64,000 bases of DNA from Symbiodinium natans (GCA_905221605.1 CAJNDS010002801.1:622001-686000); one strand, 5' to 3'; counted from the first letter of the stretch, positions 19,030 to 30,027 are shown. Numbers and translations: made by a program. Notes: generated by a model from the sequence alone, not told the origin.

Positions 19030-20350
19030 CGAGCCTCGTGCTTTTGTGAGCAACTGATGAAAGGGTGTTATCACCAAAGCCTAAGGAGAAGGCAAGTTTT
19101 GAAAGTTCCCAAGCACCCACTTTCGACCCACTGGCGGCCCGGGGCGGCCTGGACAGACTTGGTGCTTGACAGAGACAGCCTCAGGGAAGCTCTCCGGATG
19201 CGATTTCCGAAATTGGTTCTGTTGGATGTCGTTTTCGGATTTCGGAAACCCAGCTGGAGGATCCCGAGCAATGCACAGGGCGTCTCAAACGAGGGAGGCT
19301 GTAACTCCCGGAGCACTCAGAAATAGCATGGTGTTCTTTTTGGCGGTTTAGGGTTTGGTCTTTTCTTGTGCAGTGGGGCGGGGTCACTGCATGCTATGCA
19401 CCTGAGAATGAGGAACCATGGTGTGCTGTCAACTCTCGCAAGAAATCAGGGCTTCCCCCTGTGAACCTCAATCTACGAAACTGGAACAGAACTGACTCCG
19501 ACCCCCGGACCCCCTAAACCCTACACTCAAAACCCTACACCCAAACTCCAAACCCGAAACCCTGTTTGAGAGTGCCCGCCCTTGGCCCACGCTCGCGCAG
19601 ACGGCATAGAGAGGGGTCAAGCAGCGCGAATAAAAAGTGTGCTCCTCAACGCCGCTGATCTCCCTGCATGGTGCTTAAGCATTTTGAACTCTAAACCCTA
19701 AACCCTAAACCCTAAACCCTAAACCCTAAACCCTAAACCCTAAACCCTAAACCCTAAACCCTAAACCCTAAACCCTAAACCCTGAGCCCCGGGTTTGAGA
19801 TTTGTGGTTTCCCCAAAACCCTGAACCCTTGAATCGCAAACCAGGCTGGCAGGGGAGAGTTGTTGCAAGTTGCTTAAGCCTTAAAATCCAAAGTGCTCAG
19901 TAGGTTACAAGTCAGTCTCGGGCCTTGGGCCCCTAATATCCCCCCCCCCTGGAATTTTTTGGGATTTGCATCGGGTACCGGATACCTAAATCCCAAACTC
20001 ATGATTAAGATCCAGCAAGTAATTTATTTATCAGGGCCGTGCCCCACTTGCCCCTATTAACCTCAAACCCTTCAGCTTAAAGCCCTAAAACCCCTAAAGC
20101 CCTAAAACCTAAAGCCCCAAAATCCTAAAGCCCCAAAGTCGTCAAGCCCCAAACCCACAAAACTCTAGGCCCTAACGCTCGGAAGTTGAGAGCTCTCTAA
20201 GGGTAGCTGGCCGGGTAGTTTCACCCTATACGACCCAAGGGCCCCTTAAAGTAAACCCTAAACCCTAAACCCTAAACCGTAAACCCTAGACCCTAAATCC
20301 TATAAACCCTAAAATCCAAACCCTAAACCCTAAACCCTAAACCCTAAATC
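19030..20350. other. Unresolved stretch between two gene regions
   Basis: A + strand frame at 19057-19326 contains LVLDRDSLREALRMRFPKLV and may include an exon, but its splice borders are unclear. From 19560 on I see only repeats: a CCCTAAA array at 19687-19785 and degenerate CCCTAAA-like text at 20060-20345. Confidence 0.35.
19687..19785. repeat. (CCCTAAA)n telomere-like array
   Basis: About fourteen units, nearly perfect. Confidence 0.97.
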
Positions 20351-20357
20351 ACTAAAG

Positions 20358-20437
20358 CTGAGGCCCTCCGAGGTCGCCAACTCCGGCGCTTCTTGCGCCT
20401 CTGGCGGAGGGCCGCCCTCGACCGCAAGGCTCCGGAC
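20358..20437 (+). CDS. Trp-repeat (Sfi1-like) gene, exon
   Basis: After ACTAAAG it reads EALRGRQLRRFLRLWRRAAL then DRKAPD and ends in phase 0 at GAC|GTGTGAG. LxxxFxxWRxxxxxR is the spacing of Sfi1-type repeats, single long helices that each bind a centrin. Most later exons in this region encode a comparable W-centred helix and can be read in phase 0, as expected of an array built by exon duplication. The family call is by pattern only. Confidence 0.5.
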
Positions 20438-20683
20438 GTGTGAGGGCTTAGCTCATGGGGTCAGGGTTTAGGGTTTAGGGTTTAGGGTTTAGGGTTTGGG
20501 GTTTAGGGCTTCAAAGCTCTGAGCCCTAAACCTCAACCGTCCGACAGGGCGGGACGCGGAGAGGTGAGGGTTTCGGGTTTAGGGCTTAGGGTTTAGGGTG
20601 TAGGGTGCAGGGTTTAGCGTTTGGGGTTTAGCCCCTCGCCCCTCGCCTTCCGCAAAACCAAACAATCGACATGGAAGGGAGCC

Positions 20684-21142
20684 TCATTGCCACCGTCGAA
20701 TTCTGTGTCGACCTACAAAGGATTGGGCCCCGACCGAAAGCCCTTGAGTCTTTGGGTTTCCCAGCAAGGCATTGCAGGGCCCACCCGGAGGCCCAAAAAG
20801 GGCTACCACGGATTGCAACCTAAACTTGGTCTTTCCAAGTTTTGTCATTGCGGATATGTAGGGTTGGTGACTTAAGGCCTGCTTTGTACCTTTCGAAACA
20901 AAGGCCCAAATTAAATAGTCAATCTCGCGAAACTTAACGAGCACGGGTGTCTGAGGAACGTGAACCAAGTAGTCCTTGAACCCTACAAGAGTTTGGTATG
21001 GGTGGCCGTGTTGGCGGTAGGGCTTCCCGGCCAAACCATCCCCTTCGCCCGACCCCGAAATCTCAAACACCAAACTACACTTACCGGCAACAGTGGCCTC
21101 GCTGGGCCAGCAAAAGGAACGGGCACGGAGCAACCTCCGCAA
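20684..21142 (-). other. 152-codon antisense frame, doubtful
   Basis: An open frame on - with no recognisable domain, overlapping an 84-codon + frame (20621-20875). The nearby host exons are on +. I record it because it is long for this region, but do not call it a gene. Confidence 0.12.
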
Positions 21143-21456
21143 GCCAAAACGTTTCAGTGCCCCGCGCCCTTTTACTTAGGGGCTGGGTAGTTAACCTTTA
21201 ACCTTTTTGGTGATATATAATCCTACTACAAATAAGGTTAACCCTTTCTGGGCTAGGGTATTCAAGGGTTGTTGGGAAGGCAGCCACAGGGGACCCAGGC
21301 AAGGGAGTGCTTCGCCTCCTCCACCGAATAAACAGCAACCCGTTCGCACCCCGGAGTCCCAACCAGCCCTAACTCAGGTTGGTAACCCTAAACCCTAAAC
21401 CTTAGAAAATGTTCGAAACCCTAAACCCTAAACCCTAAACCCTAAAAGTTTCAGAG

Positions 21457-21540
21457 GCCCTGGACTTGGCCTGGGTGGCTTGGCAGCTGCTCCTCTCTTC
21501 CGCGCGCCTCCGCTGCCTCCGCCGATGTCCCCCGGCTGCC
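21457..21540 (+). CDS. Trp-repeat (Sfi1-like) gene, exon
   Basis: Follows TTTCAGAG and reads ALDLAWVAWQLLLSSARLRC then LRRCPPAA, phase 0 at both ends (GCC|GTCGGT). One W-centred helical repeat with a basic tail. Fits in frame after 20437. Confidence 0.45.
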
Positions 21541-22202
21541 GTCGGTTCCGAGATATTCTCTCTGGAACCTCCTTAAGCTCCTGAGCCCTAAACCCTAAAC
21601 CCTAAACCAGAAAACCCGAAACCTTAAATCTTAAGCCCCCTACATAAAGATGGTAGGACACCAAGAGCCTTCTGCCTGAGACCCCGAACGCTCTGACTCG
21701 CTTCTATTCCAGGCCTAGGATGGATCTCAGGCTTCAGAAGCTTCTTATGTTTTCTTACTTCTTTATTTGTTATAATTGCATTGTTGTTGTTATTATTAGT
21801 ATGTTTTTTCTAAAGCTTTTATAGTGATGTGATAGCCCAGCCTGACTCTGATAGCCCTTTTAGGGTTTAGGGTTTAGGGTTCAGCGTTTAGGGTTTGGCG
21901 TAGACTGGCCCGATCTCGAAAAGAATACTTCACGCCCTTCCTACGATGCCGGCAGCTGTAGTCCTTGAAGCCTTGTTTTGCAGCCTGGAAATGACGGCGG
22001 AAATGCAGAAACCCTAGGTTTCCGACTCTGGCGCCAGCAGGCTTCATGGCGGGCGGAAGGAGGTGGGGAGGACCTACCCCAATTTAATCTCCACCTGCAG
22101 ACTGGGTCAGTGCATGGTCAGGTTTCGGATATATGAGGAGTTGACAGTCTATGGCGCATGTAGGGGATGTAGAAGGTTTATGTATGCATGGGTACATATG
22201 AA

Positions 22203-22320
22203 TATAAATAAATAAACTTATATATATATATATATATATATTCAACGAGAGAGAGAGAGTGGGAGGAATGTCTTATATTATATTTATATATATATACACA
22301 TACATGCATGCATACATACA
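22203..22320. repeat. AT, GA and CATA microsatellites
   Basis: (AT)n at 22218-22241, (GA)n at about 22246-22258, a second AT run and CATA/CATG repeats up to 22336. Confidence 0.9.
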
Positions 22321-22906
22321 TACATGCATACATATGTTATAGGGTACATGTAGGTATAGTTAGGGGTATAGGGTGTGTAGGTACACAGGGGATGTAGGGG
22401 GCAGTTTAGGGGTTTAGGGAGTTTAGGATTTTAGGAGTTTAGGATTTTGGAGTTTAGGAGTTCGGAGTTAGGGCGAAGGCTTGGAGCACATTGCCCCCAA
22501 ACCGAGACTTTGTTTTTGGTATGGGTGGGGGTCCAGATATCCTCAGCCAAGGTTCCGAACCCTAAGCCCCAAAGTCACGGAGAGACCAGGCCAAGGATCC
22601 CAGCGCTTGCGCAATAGAGCTGAATAGTTTCTGAAACCTCAGGGTTTAGGGTTTAGGGTTTAGGGTTTGGGGTTCAGGGTTTAGGGTTGACAACCCTTCA
22701 ACCCTGAACTAGGAAGCCATGCGTTGGGGCTTTTAGTTTCCGAATCGGGGCGGCGGGGTCGGGTGGTGATTTCAGGGTTTAGGTCGGGTTTGGGGTTTGG
22801 GGTTTAGGCTTTAGGGTTTGGGGTTTAGGATTTAGGTAGGGTTTGGGGTTTGGGGTTTAGGTTCTGGGGTTGGGGGTTTAGGGTTTATAGGGTCTAAACC
22901 CCGCAA

Positions 22907-22975
22907 GGGCTGATGCGGCTGGCCATTACTTGCTGGAGGCGGCGGGTGCTGCTTGGCAGCCAGTTCGGTCTGCTG
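22907..22975 (+). CDS. Trp-repeat gene, possible exon
   Basis: After CCCGCAAG one frame reads LMRLAITCWRRRVLLGSQFG. The helix and W position match the other repeats, but the start is not in phase 0 and the donor is unclear. Confidence 0.35.
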
Positions 22976-23171
22976 GGCCCATATATCTTCGCATTTGTTG
23001 TTTGTGCATAAACCCATCCAAATTTTTTGACAGTTCCGCATCATGGTTCCTGGAAAGCGAAGCTTTTGGCCCTTAACTCCCAGTCGTTTTGGGTACAGGC
23101 TTGAGGGTTATCTCTCTGTCTCTCTGAGCCTAAACCCTAAACCCTAAACCCTAAACCCTAAACCATCTTAG

Positions 23172-23273
23172 AATCGACAGCCCGTGGCTCAGAGGTCCTG
23201 GGCCACCGTCGAGCTGCCTCTCCGCGCGTGGCGTGGCCTCGCTGCCCAAAGGCGCCGCTGGCGCCCGCAATGC
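23172..23273 (+). CDS. Trp-repeat (Sfi1-like) gene, exon
   Basis: Follows CATCTTAG (or the CGACAG nine bases later). Reads NRQPVAQRSWATVELPLRAW then RGLAAQRRRWRPQC and ends in phase 0 at TGC|GTCGCT. CCCTAAA units end 13 bases before it and TTTAGGG units start about 13 bases after it. Confidence 0.5.
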
Positions 23274-23284
23274 GTCGCTGAGTC

Positions 23285-23372
23285 GCGTTTAGGGTTTAGG
23301 GTTCAGGGTTTAGGGTTTAGGGTTTAGGGTTTAGGGTTTAGGGTTTAGGGTAGGGTTTAGGGTTTAGGGTTT
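23285..23372. repeat. (TTTAGGG)n telomere-like array
   Basis: About twelve units directly downstream of the exon ending at 23273, one shortened to TAGGG. Confidence 0.97.
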
Positions 23373-23433
23373 CCTCGGGGCTTCCAGGCAAGTTGTAGGG
23401 TGGTTGTCTTCTGGCGACACTTTGGGATGTTCC

Positions 23434-23517
23434 CCCTTGTACTGACAGCCCTTCATAGGGATTTTGAATGGGGGGCACTACAATCCCTACTCGTACTAAG
23501 GACTGTTAGTATAAGGG
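23434..23517. repeat. Inverted-repeat (MITE-like) element, family 1, copy A
   Basis: CCCTTGTACTGACAGCCCTT at the left end is largely complementary to AAGGACTGTTAGTATAAGGG at the right end, with a 40-base core containing CACTACAATCCC. A second copy lies at 57675-57751. Confidence 0.7.
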
Positions 23518-24014
23518 CGAATCAGGGCGAACATCGTATGCGTCACTCTACAGAACTCCTCAGGGCCCTGCGTCCCTAAAAGGCGAACCCTCCACACCCT
23601 ACAGCCCTTCCTTGGCCGGGTGACTGCGCATTCCAGAGTCCATCATCAACCTGTTTCTGCTTCATTGTTGCAGGAAACACGTAAACCAAATTTAAGTGTA
23701 ATAATAAATTTGGTTAATCCTAAATACAGATAGTTGTGAAGAAATAGCAAAAAGATGACAATTAATAGAATACAAATAATCATAATAAGAGTCATAATAA
23801 TACTGGTAATAGGAGTCCGTCCTGGATACTATCCGTCCTACACAAGCCCAGTCCTCCCTTCTGCATCGCTGGCGCGCAGTCGCCCGCAAGGCCGGAGTGT
23901 TTGCCCTGGACTGGTGCATGACTCCTGTGCCTGTGATCTGCGCTGGTATGCCTGCTATTTGGCCCAAGGCACTTTGTGCTAAGACGCTTTCCATACGCCT
24001 GCTGCCACCCGAAC

Positions 24015-24285
24015 ATGGGATCCGCCGCGTCTACGTACCAGCAGTCGGGCAGTGTGGGCCTCCGTGTTTATGTGATTGAGCCGGTGCCGCCATGTGCAGA
24101 ACAGGGTGACGGCAGACGGGACTCAGTGTGCACCCTGGAGCCCTTGGGCTGCGCGGTTCGGGCCCGGCAGCTTATGAGCAATCGCTTGCCCATGAGGAAC
24201 ACGTCCAAGTACCATGTGATCTTGATTCTGTGCGCGGATAGAGATCGGCTGGTGACGAAGGAAGCCTTTGTCCTTGCCCTGCAAG
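24015..24285 (+). CDS. Possible first exon with myristoylation-like N-terminus
   Basis: ATG in AACATGG starts MGSAASTYQQSGSVGLRVYV, a typical N-myristoylation signal (Gly2, Ser6). The frame continues through YHVILILCADRDRLVTKEAF and VLALQ and reaches a GT donor (CAAG|GTGTCT, phase 1). It stays open to 24407. The exon at 24643 needs phase 0, so the link is not proven. No family recognised. Confidence 0.35.
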
Positions 24286-24642
24286 GTGTCTCGTCACCCA
24301 GTTTTCGCCTCACGTTAAGGGTTGGACCACAGGCAAAAGCAGGTAGCAACCGGGTGGGCCTCAGGGCGGGCAACGGCGGCCTTAATCAGCGGGCCAGGGA
24401 GTACTGATGCACAAGCAGGCCCCCTACAAGGGTGGGCGACTGTTCTCAGGGTTCAAAACTTGGGCTCAAGGCTTGACAAGCCAGATCTGAATCAGGCTGC
24501 GAGCAAAACCCGCAAAATAGCAGGCAACAGCGAAACCGTCCTTGAGAATGTGTCGAGTCGAGTTTCTAGGGGCGGGGTGGGGATGGCCGAAGTGGTTTTT
24601 GTGCCCCCTCCCTTAAAGTAGTGAACGCATGCTGCGCTGCAG

Positions 24643-24929
24643 CAGTTCGAGAGGGTTCATCCCGTCATAGAAGGTGGTGGCTACTTGAGCGACGTCGTCG
24701 GTGGCCCATTGGGTAACGTCATTGAGCGTATGGCAAGTCACATCCCATCCGTGCGGTTTCAGAGGAACGTCAGGGCGGCCGACGATTCAGAAGGAATCTG
24801 CACCAGGTTCTCGATCGCACCGTATGGAAGCCGGGATGTCCCGACAACTTCCTTCAAGAGCTATGTCACCGCGGTCATCTACGACGAGATTCGGCTGGAA
24901 TTTGTTTGGCATGCAAAAGACCGGTACAG
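24643..24929 (+). CDS. Exon-like frame in the repeat-poor island
   Basis: From CGCTGCAG the frame reads QFERVHPVIEGGGYLSDVVG, then GPLGNVIERMASHIPSVRFQ and SYVTAVIYDEIRLEFVWHAK, and ends at a perfect CAG|GTAAGC donor in phase 2. Composition is that of a folded protein. Function not recognised. The next coding stretch (24987) follows a good acceptor but needs phase 0, one base out, so there is a hidden exon, an assembly error, or a decayed gene. Confidence 0.5.
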
Positions 24930-24986
24930 GTAAGCTAAGTGTAGGAAGCATGTTGCCTCGAGTCCGTTCCATGCTTCGCTTCGCAG

Positions 24987-25146
24987 GATGTGAAGAAGCG
25001 GGTGAAGCTCCTCTTCGAGAACTACGCGATGGAAGTCGAACAAGCGTGGCACTTTAAGGATAAGCATGCCGACGGCCCTTTCCAGTGGGACTACCTGCCA
25101 AGTCAAGGAGAGGACGATTATCGGTGGCTCTTCTGCTGTTGCTGAG
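24987..25146 (+). CDS. Exon-like frame in the repeat-poor island
   Basis: CTTCGCAG then DVKKRVKLLFENYAMEVEQA and WHFKDKHADGPFQWDYLPSQ, stopping at TGA shortly before 25146. It follows the preceding exon by 57 bases, but joining the two canonical sites gives a stop almost at once. A possible CG|GTGGCT donor at 25125 would connect it with a frame from 25288. Confidence 0.4.
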
Positions 25147-25287
25147 TGGACGTGAGCAGGCAGTGAAGGGCTCTATGCACAGATGATGTAATCCTGAAAG
25201 AATCCTTGCATGAAATAAGCCTCCAGTCATTTGTTCTTCCCCATAGCATCTCATTGTGGGTTCCTGTTTTCTCCTTGTCTCTTCAGG

Positions 25288-25506
25288 ATACCAGTTTCCC
25301 TGCCAGTCTGCTCAAATCCTGGCCGGCCACCTGAGGGAATGCCGGCAGTTCCGAAGTCCCAGTTCGTCCATGGCTTGAAGGCAGGTGGGCAAGACTACAA
25401 GTTCTGCATTAATCTACCGTATGCGTATTCCCTGTTTCCACTGACTGGTTTCATCGGTCATCGGTCAATGCCGACGACATGGCACACCACTGGGACTTGT
25501 AGATAA
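25288..25506 (+). CDS. Exon-like frame in the repeat-poor island
   Basis: TCTCTTCAG precedes; the frame reads IPVSLPVCSNPGRPPEGMPA and FVHGLKAGGQDYKFCINLPY before a stop at 25504-25506. A second frame (YQFPCQSAQILAGHLRECRQ) is open for 30 codons from the same acceptor, so the choice is uncertain. Confidence 0.3.
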   Translation: MPVSLPVCSNPGRPPEGMPAVPKSQFVHGLKAGGQDYKFCINLPYAYSLFPLTGFIGHRSMPTTWHTTGTCR

Positions 25507-25509
25507 ATG

Positions 25510-26400
25510 CTCTTCTGAGCAAGTTTGATGTGTTCCGTCACATAATCTGTCACCTCAACCAGTTAAGCATCGCACAAGCTCTTGACAATGTCGGTCTTTC
25601 GGAGACCTTCGGAAGCCGCACTGCCTTCATATGCAGCATCATGTAGCGAGGAGTTGTGACAGAACACGCGGCACGCACTTACGTTTCAGGCGTCTCGGGA
25701 TATGCACAATTATTGAGTGTCAGTTTCAGAGGGTCGTCGTATTACCTGGTATTCGTTGTGGGTTTCGGTTTTTCAAGTTCCAGCGTTTTGCTTGTTACGA
25801 AGTCGTGCTACGATGTTGTTTACGTGGAATCATACAAGACGCAAGACAGACTTCTCGAGTAGATGCTGGGGCTCATAATTAGGACTCGCGGGCTTGATCT
25901 CCCTTGGGTTTCCGAGACGTACTTAGCTATTGTGACAGCAAAGCTTGCGCAAGGAAGCGCGCTGCTGGCACGAACAAACAAACTTCATTTGCTTTTGAAG
26001 GTTCTTGCCTGGCACGAGGGACGTTGTCCAGGCAAGCTGCAAGACCTCAATTGCATGCAAGTATAGCGCAGTGCTACTATGGCTGCACAAGATTAGATCT
26101 AGGCTCAGGCAGCAACATCTGCTGCATCATCTGCAGCAACAGCGCGTGGAGAAATGTGAAACGTAGCAGGGACGGCCTGCAAATCCTTTCCAAGCTTCCG
26201 CCACGCATCATCCTAAACATACCCAAGCCCCGCTATAAGGGCATGTTGTACCCCCAACACAAAGAGGCGCCGGCAGCATCATGCGATATCAGGAAGCCCC
26301 CCTCCCCCCCTCTAACAAAAAAGAAGTCATTTAAGTTAGAGAGCTGCCTAGAAACCCTGAGCCTCCCTCAACCCTGAACCCTGAGCCCTCGAGCCTGTTT
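25510..26400. other. Unique DNA without a firm gene
   Basis: Several overlapping + frames of 60-150 codons (25631-25882, 25904-26377), none with a domain or clear splice borders. Telomere-like units are absent until about 26360, which sets this island apart from the rest of the window. Confidence 0.35.
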
Positions 26401-26823
26401 CGAGGCGCGGAATGGCAAGGCGGCTGTACTTGTTGCGTGGATGCGGGGCGTGCAACATGCAAGGCGCCCCGGATGTGTAGGGCTGAGGGATGTGTAGGGT
26501 TGAGGGCGCGGCCGGTTAGTAGCTACGGCCTCATCTTTGGGCCCAATCCCCGCACCCTAAAGGCGAGAGGCGAGACCCTTGGCATGTTTCAACACATAGT
26601 TGCAGGTGATGTCGTGTCGAGGCGTGAGAGCTGTCGAGTTTTGGGTTTAGGGTCCCACTGCGGCTTCCTTTGCGTTGCTCGGAGGGTGTTGGTTGGGGTC
26701 CCACTTAGTCGCCAAGGCACCCGACACCCGACACCCGACACCCTAAACCCTAAACCCTAACCCCCCTAAACCCCCTAAACCCCCAAAACCCCCAAAACCC
26801 TAAACCCTAAACCCTTTCTCCAG

Positions 26824-26912
26824 CCAAAATCCGAAGCATGGCAGGCAGAGACGCCTCGAGAAGGCCGCCAGCTTCCGTCAGCAAAGTCTCATCCCTACAC
26901 AACCCGGCGCCC
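26824..26912 (+). CDS. Trp-repeat gene region, possible exon
   Basis: CCCTTTCTCCAG is a strong acceptor and the exon ends near CCCTAG|GGTTTAG. Phase 0 reads PKSEAWQAETPREGRQLPSA; a second frame gives a basic helix (RQRRLEKAASFRQQ). It sits exactly between CCCTAAA/CCCCAAA units and six TTTAGGG units. Confidence 0.4.
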
Positions 26913-27255
26913 TAGGGTTTAGGGTTTAGGGTTTAGGGTTTAGGGTTTAGGGTTTCTAAACCCGAATAGGCCCCAAACCTCATAAATCCTGAGCCCGGTT
27001 TTGGGTCCAGGGGGCTGTGGAAAGAAGCGAACCGAATTCTACTATTTTGAGAACGCCCCAAAAATGAAAAGGATTCTTCCTTTACAAGGGCAAGACAGGG
27101 ATTAGTGTTGATTTTTCTTCTGGGGGGTTCTTGACTTGAGCAACTAGTAGATATGGAGCTATTCGGGGTTTGTCGGGCTGGGGAGCCCTAGTCTGAGTCT
27201 GAAGCTGAAAAAAGCATCCTTTGATGGAAAGCCCATGAGAGCTGCCTTAAGAGGT

Positions 27256-27348
27256 CCTTGGGGACTCAATGAACACTTAACCCTAAACTTGGGCTATTAA
27301 GGCAGCATAAGACCATACGCCCTTTCAGGCTTCAATTAGTCCGCAAGG
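27256..27348. repeat. Inverted-repeat (MITE-like) element, family 2, copy B
   Basis: CCTTGGGGACTCAATGAAC at the left pairs with the reverse complement of CTTCAATTAGTCCGCAAGG at the right. It shares both arms and the CCCTTTCAGG phrase with the copy at 16744. Confidence 0.55.
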
Positions 27349-27488
27349 GATGTGCTTAGAGTTCAGGGTCTAGATGCTCTTGCCCTTAAAAGCTTCAGGT
27401 TCCATTTACGGTCTATAAACCCTAAGCCCCTGAGCCCTAAACCCTGAACCCTAAACGCCTAAACCTGGATGTTCCTTCCTCTCAGCAG

Positions 27489-27593
27489 GTCCTGATTGCA
27501 TGGCGCTGCGCATGCATGCTGCGCAGGCGCGCCACGCGGGAGCATCCGCGGGGGCTTCCCGCGCATCCTTGGGGACATGAGAACCCTGAAAGG
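27489..27593 (+). CDS. Trp-repeat (Sfi1-like) gene, exon
   Basis: CCTCTCAGCAG precedes; reads VLIAWRCACMLRRRATREHP and further RGLPAHPWGHENPE before AGG|GTTTAGGG, phase 0 at both ends. The first 20 residues are a W-centred basic helix. Here the 5' splice site GTTTAG is itself the first telomere-like unit. Confidence 0.45.
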
Positions 27594-27680
27594 GTTTAGG
27601 GTTTAGGGTTTAGGGTTTAGGGTTTAGGGTTTAGGGTTTAGGGTTTAGGGTTTAGGGTTTAGGGTGTAGGGTTTACGGGT
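27593..27680. repeat. (TTTAGGG)n telomere-like array
   Basis: Ten perfect units followed by a GTGTAGGG variant, beginning at the exon end. Confidence 0.97.
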
Positions 27681-27970
27681 GTGTTGTCCATGTAGATCAG
27701 GGTTCAGGGGTACGGCAAGAGGGATTCGAGTGCGTGGCACATGGCGCAGGGCCCCGGTGTTTACCATCCTGTGGCTCTCAAGGTGCTTGGAGGTTCAAGT
27801 AGAAGTCCCTCCTGGGTCCTCGGATCCGCAAAGATTGGGGCTTGACTTGGGCTACAAGTATCCCTAAACCCTAAACCCTAAACCCTAAACCCTAAACCCC
27901 TAAACCCCTAAAACTCGTAACCATCACAGCCCGGAGCCCGGGCCCAGAACCCCAAACAGCCAGGGGCCAG

Positions 27971-28049
27971 CATCGGCTCACAAGAAGAGCCTTGGAGGGC
28001 TGGTGGGCTGCTGTGGGTGCCAGGAGCCTCCAGGGGAAGGGCCTGGCAG
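27971..28049 (+). CDS. Trp-repeat (Sfi1-like) gene, exon
   Basis: From the acceptor GGGGCCAG phase 0 reads HRLTRRALEGWWAAVGARSL then QGKGLAG, again a W-centred helix. An earlier acceptor at 27929 gives another open frame. The 3' end is uncertain; GT sites occur at 28011 and 28050. Confidence 0.4.
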
Positions 28050-28309
28050 GGTTGTTTGGGGTTTGGGGTTTAGGGGTTAGGGTTTAGAGTTTAAAGGTTT
28101 GCTTGAAGGTTGAGGTGTGGTTGAAAGGAGGGCTCAGAACTACACTAGATATATAAGTTCGTTCACATAGTTATCACACTTACAACCCTACTCACACACT
28201 ACCCAGCAACCTTCCGAGTAGGGTTTCGGGCTTAGAAAAGGGGTTTGTAGGGCTTACCCCCTAAACCCTAAACCCGAAACCCGTATCCCTAAACCTGTAG
28301 AGCCCACAG

Positions 28310-28381
28310 TCCAGGAAAAGCTTCAACGCCCGCATGCGTCGCTTCTGGCGCTGCTGCGAGCGAAGCTTGGCACGGCCCTCA
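28310..28381 (+). CDS. Trp-repeat (Sfi1-like) gene, exon
   Basis: AGCCCACAG precedes; reads SRKSFNARMRRFWRCCERSL then ARPS with phase 0 at both ends (TCA|GTGGGT). CCCTAAA-like units end shortly before it; GTTTGGGGTTTAGGG begins just after it. Confidence 0.5.
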
Positions 28382-28859
28382 GTGGGTAGGGTTTGGGGTT
28401 TGGGGTTTAGGGTTTGGGGTAAGGGTTTAGGGTTTAGGGGTTAGGGTTTAGGGGGCACAGAGCACCTACGAACAACGCGCGCCGAAACCCTTTAAACCCT
28501 ATACCCCAAACCAGGATTGGGGTTTAGGGCTCTGCAGGCATCAGCCACTGATGGATTCGAAGTCCAGGGGTTAGAGTTTAGTTTATGTTTGTGTACGCTT
28601 TGGGCTTTGGGCTTTTAGACTTTACAGCTTAGTTTTTTTACTTTTTTTAAGTTTAGGGTTAAGGGTTTAGGATAATTGTTTTGTAAAGTCCCTAATTGAT
28701 GTCTACATCCTTTGCGGGTGTTTAGGGCAATTTCCTTTCCCAAGAATGCAGCATTCGACTCTGCTGTGATTGAACAAAGGCTTCTGTGCTTCAACAGATT
28801 GTCGCCGAACTGTCCTGATTCTTTCTGTCCATGACCCTCTCGTGTAGTGTTCTAGTACT

Positions 28860-28937
28860 GTAAACCCTAAACCCTAAACCCTAAACCCTAAACCCTAAAC
28901 CCTAAACCCTAAACCCTAAACCCTAAACCCTAAACCC
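28860..28937. repeat. (CCCTAAA)n telomere-like array
   Basis: About eleven units, perfect. No exon follows within 300 bases, so not every array marks an exon. Confidence 0.97.
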
Positions 28938-29276
28938 TTTCTGTCCGGTACATATTCACGGGTTTGTCCCGCATCTAACATGCTATGCTTTGCCCCAAAA
29001 CCCCCTACAACGCTAAAGCCTCATAAAACCCTGAAAGCCCCCAGAGCAATATAGGGGTCGGAATGAATCGTATTCCCTTATGGTCCCTTTGTACTTACAC
29101 TAGAATTTCCCCAAAAACCCTATTCTAATTATTCAGGCCCCATATCAGGTTTCAGGTGTCAGGCTCTGGCGCAGGAACAGCGGGTAAGAGTGTTAGGGCT
29201 GCGGGGCTATGCGGTGACAGGGTTTGGGTTGTAGGTGAGGGATTCAGGGTTATTTGGTTCATCGTTAGCCTCGAAG

Positions 29277-29350
29277 CCCTAAACCCCAAACCCCAAACCC
29301 CAAACCCCAAACCCCAAACCCCAAACCCTAAACCCTAAACCCCAAGCCCT
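29277..29350. repeat. (CCCCAAA)n variant array
   Basis: Seven or so CCCCAAA units in a row, then two CCCTAAA units; a locally homogenised variant. Confidence 0.95.
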
Positions 29351-29387
29351 AAACCGTGGCCCCAAACCCCCCGAGTTGCGCTCCCAG

Positions 29388-29447
29388 GTCCTGGCAGCTG
29401 AAGCCAATGCCAGGTTGACCGCCCACTGCCTCCGGTCCTGGAGGCAT
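29388..29447 (+). CDS. Trp-repeat (Sfi1-like) gene, exon
   Basis: GCTCCCAG then VLAAEANARLTAHCLRSWRH, exactly 20 codons with phase 0 at both ends (CAT|GTGGGG). It begins with the same VL...A as the exon at 27489. Confidence 0.5.
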
Positions 29448-30027
29448 GTGGGGGCTCGATGTTTAGGGTTTGGGGTTCAGGGTTTAGGGTTAGGGTTTAG
29501 GGTTTAGGGTTTAAGGCCTTTAGGGCCTGTAGGGCCTTTGTTAGGATTTAGGGTTCAGTTTTGTCATGTGGGGCTAGAGGGTTTACAAGTGTTGGGGATT
29601 CAGGTGTTTGTTGATGTAGGGCTTTAGAGTTCAGGCGGTAAAAGGTGGTTGAACTTAGAGGGTAATAAGGATGTAGGGTGCTAGGTCCAAGGGGTGTAGA
29701 GTTTTTGGGTTCAGGGCTACAGGGCTCTAGGGTTTAGTGTATGAAGCTTTGGTGGCAACAACAATAGACATTCCCTTGTCTGCCATTCCCCGGCAACAGG
29801 GCTCGCACACCACACGCAGTCTTGCGCTTGAGCTCAGCCGCAAGTTGGCGCGGCCTGGGGGGGTTGAAACCCTAAAACCCTTAAACCCTATACCCCCCAT
29901 AACCCCTGTAGTCCCTATGAAGCCTAAACCCTGTAAACCCTAAACCCTGTAAGCTCCAAACCCTATAAGCCCTAACCCCCTAAAACCCTAAACCCTACAA
30001 AGGCACCGGGCGCAACGCCGCCTGCAG

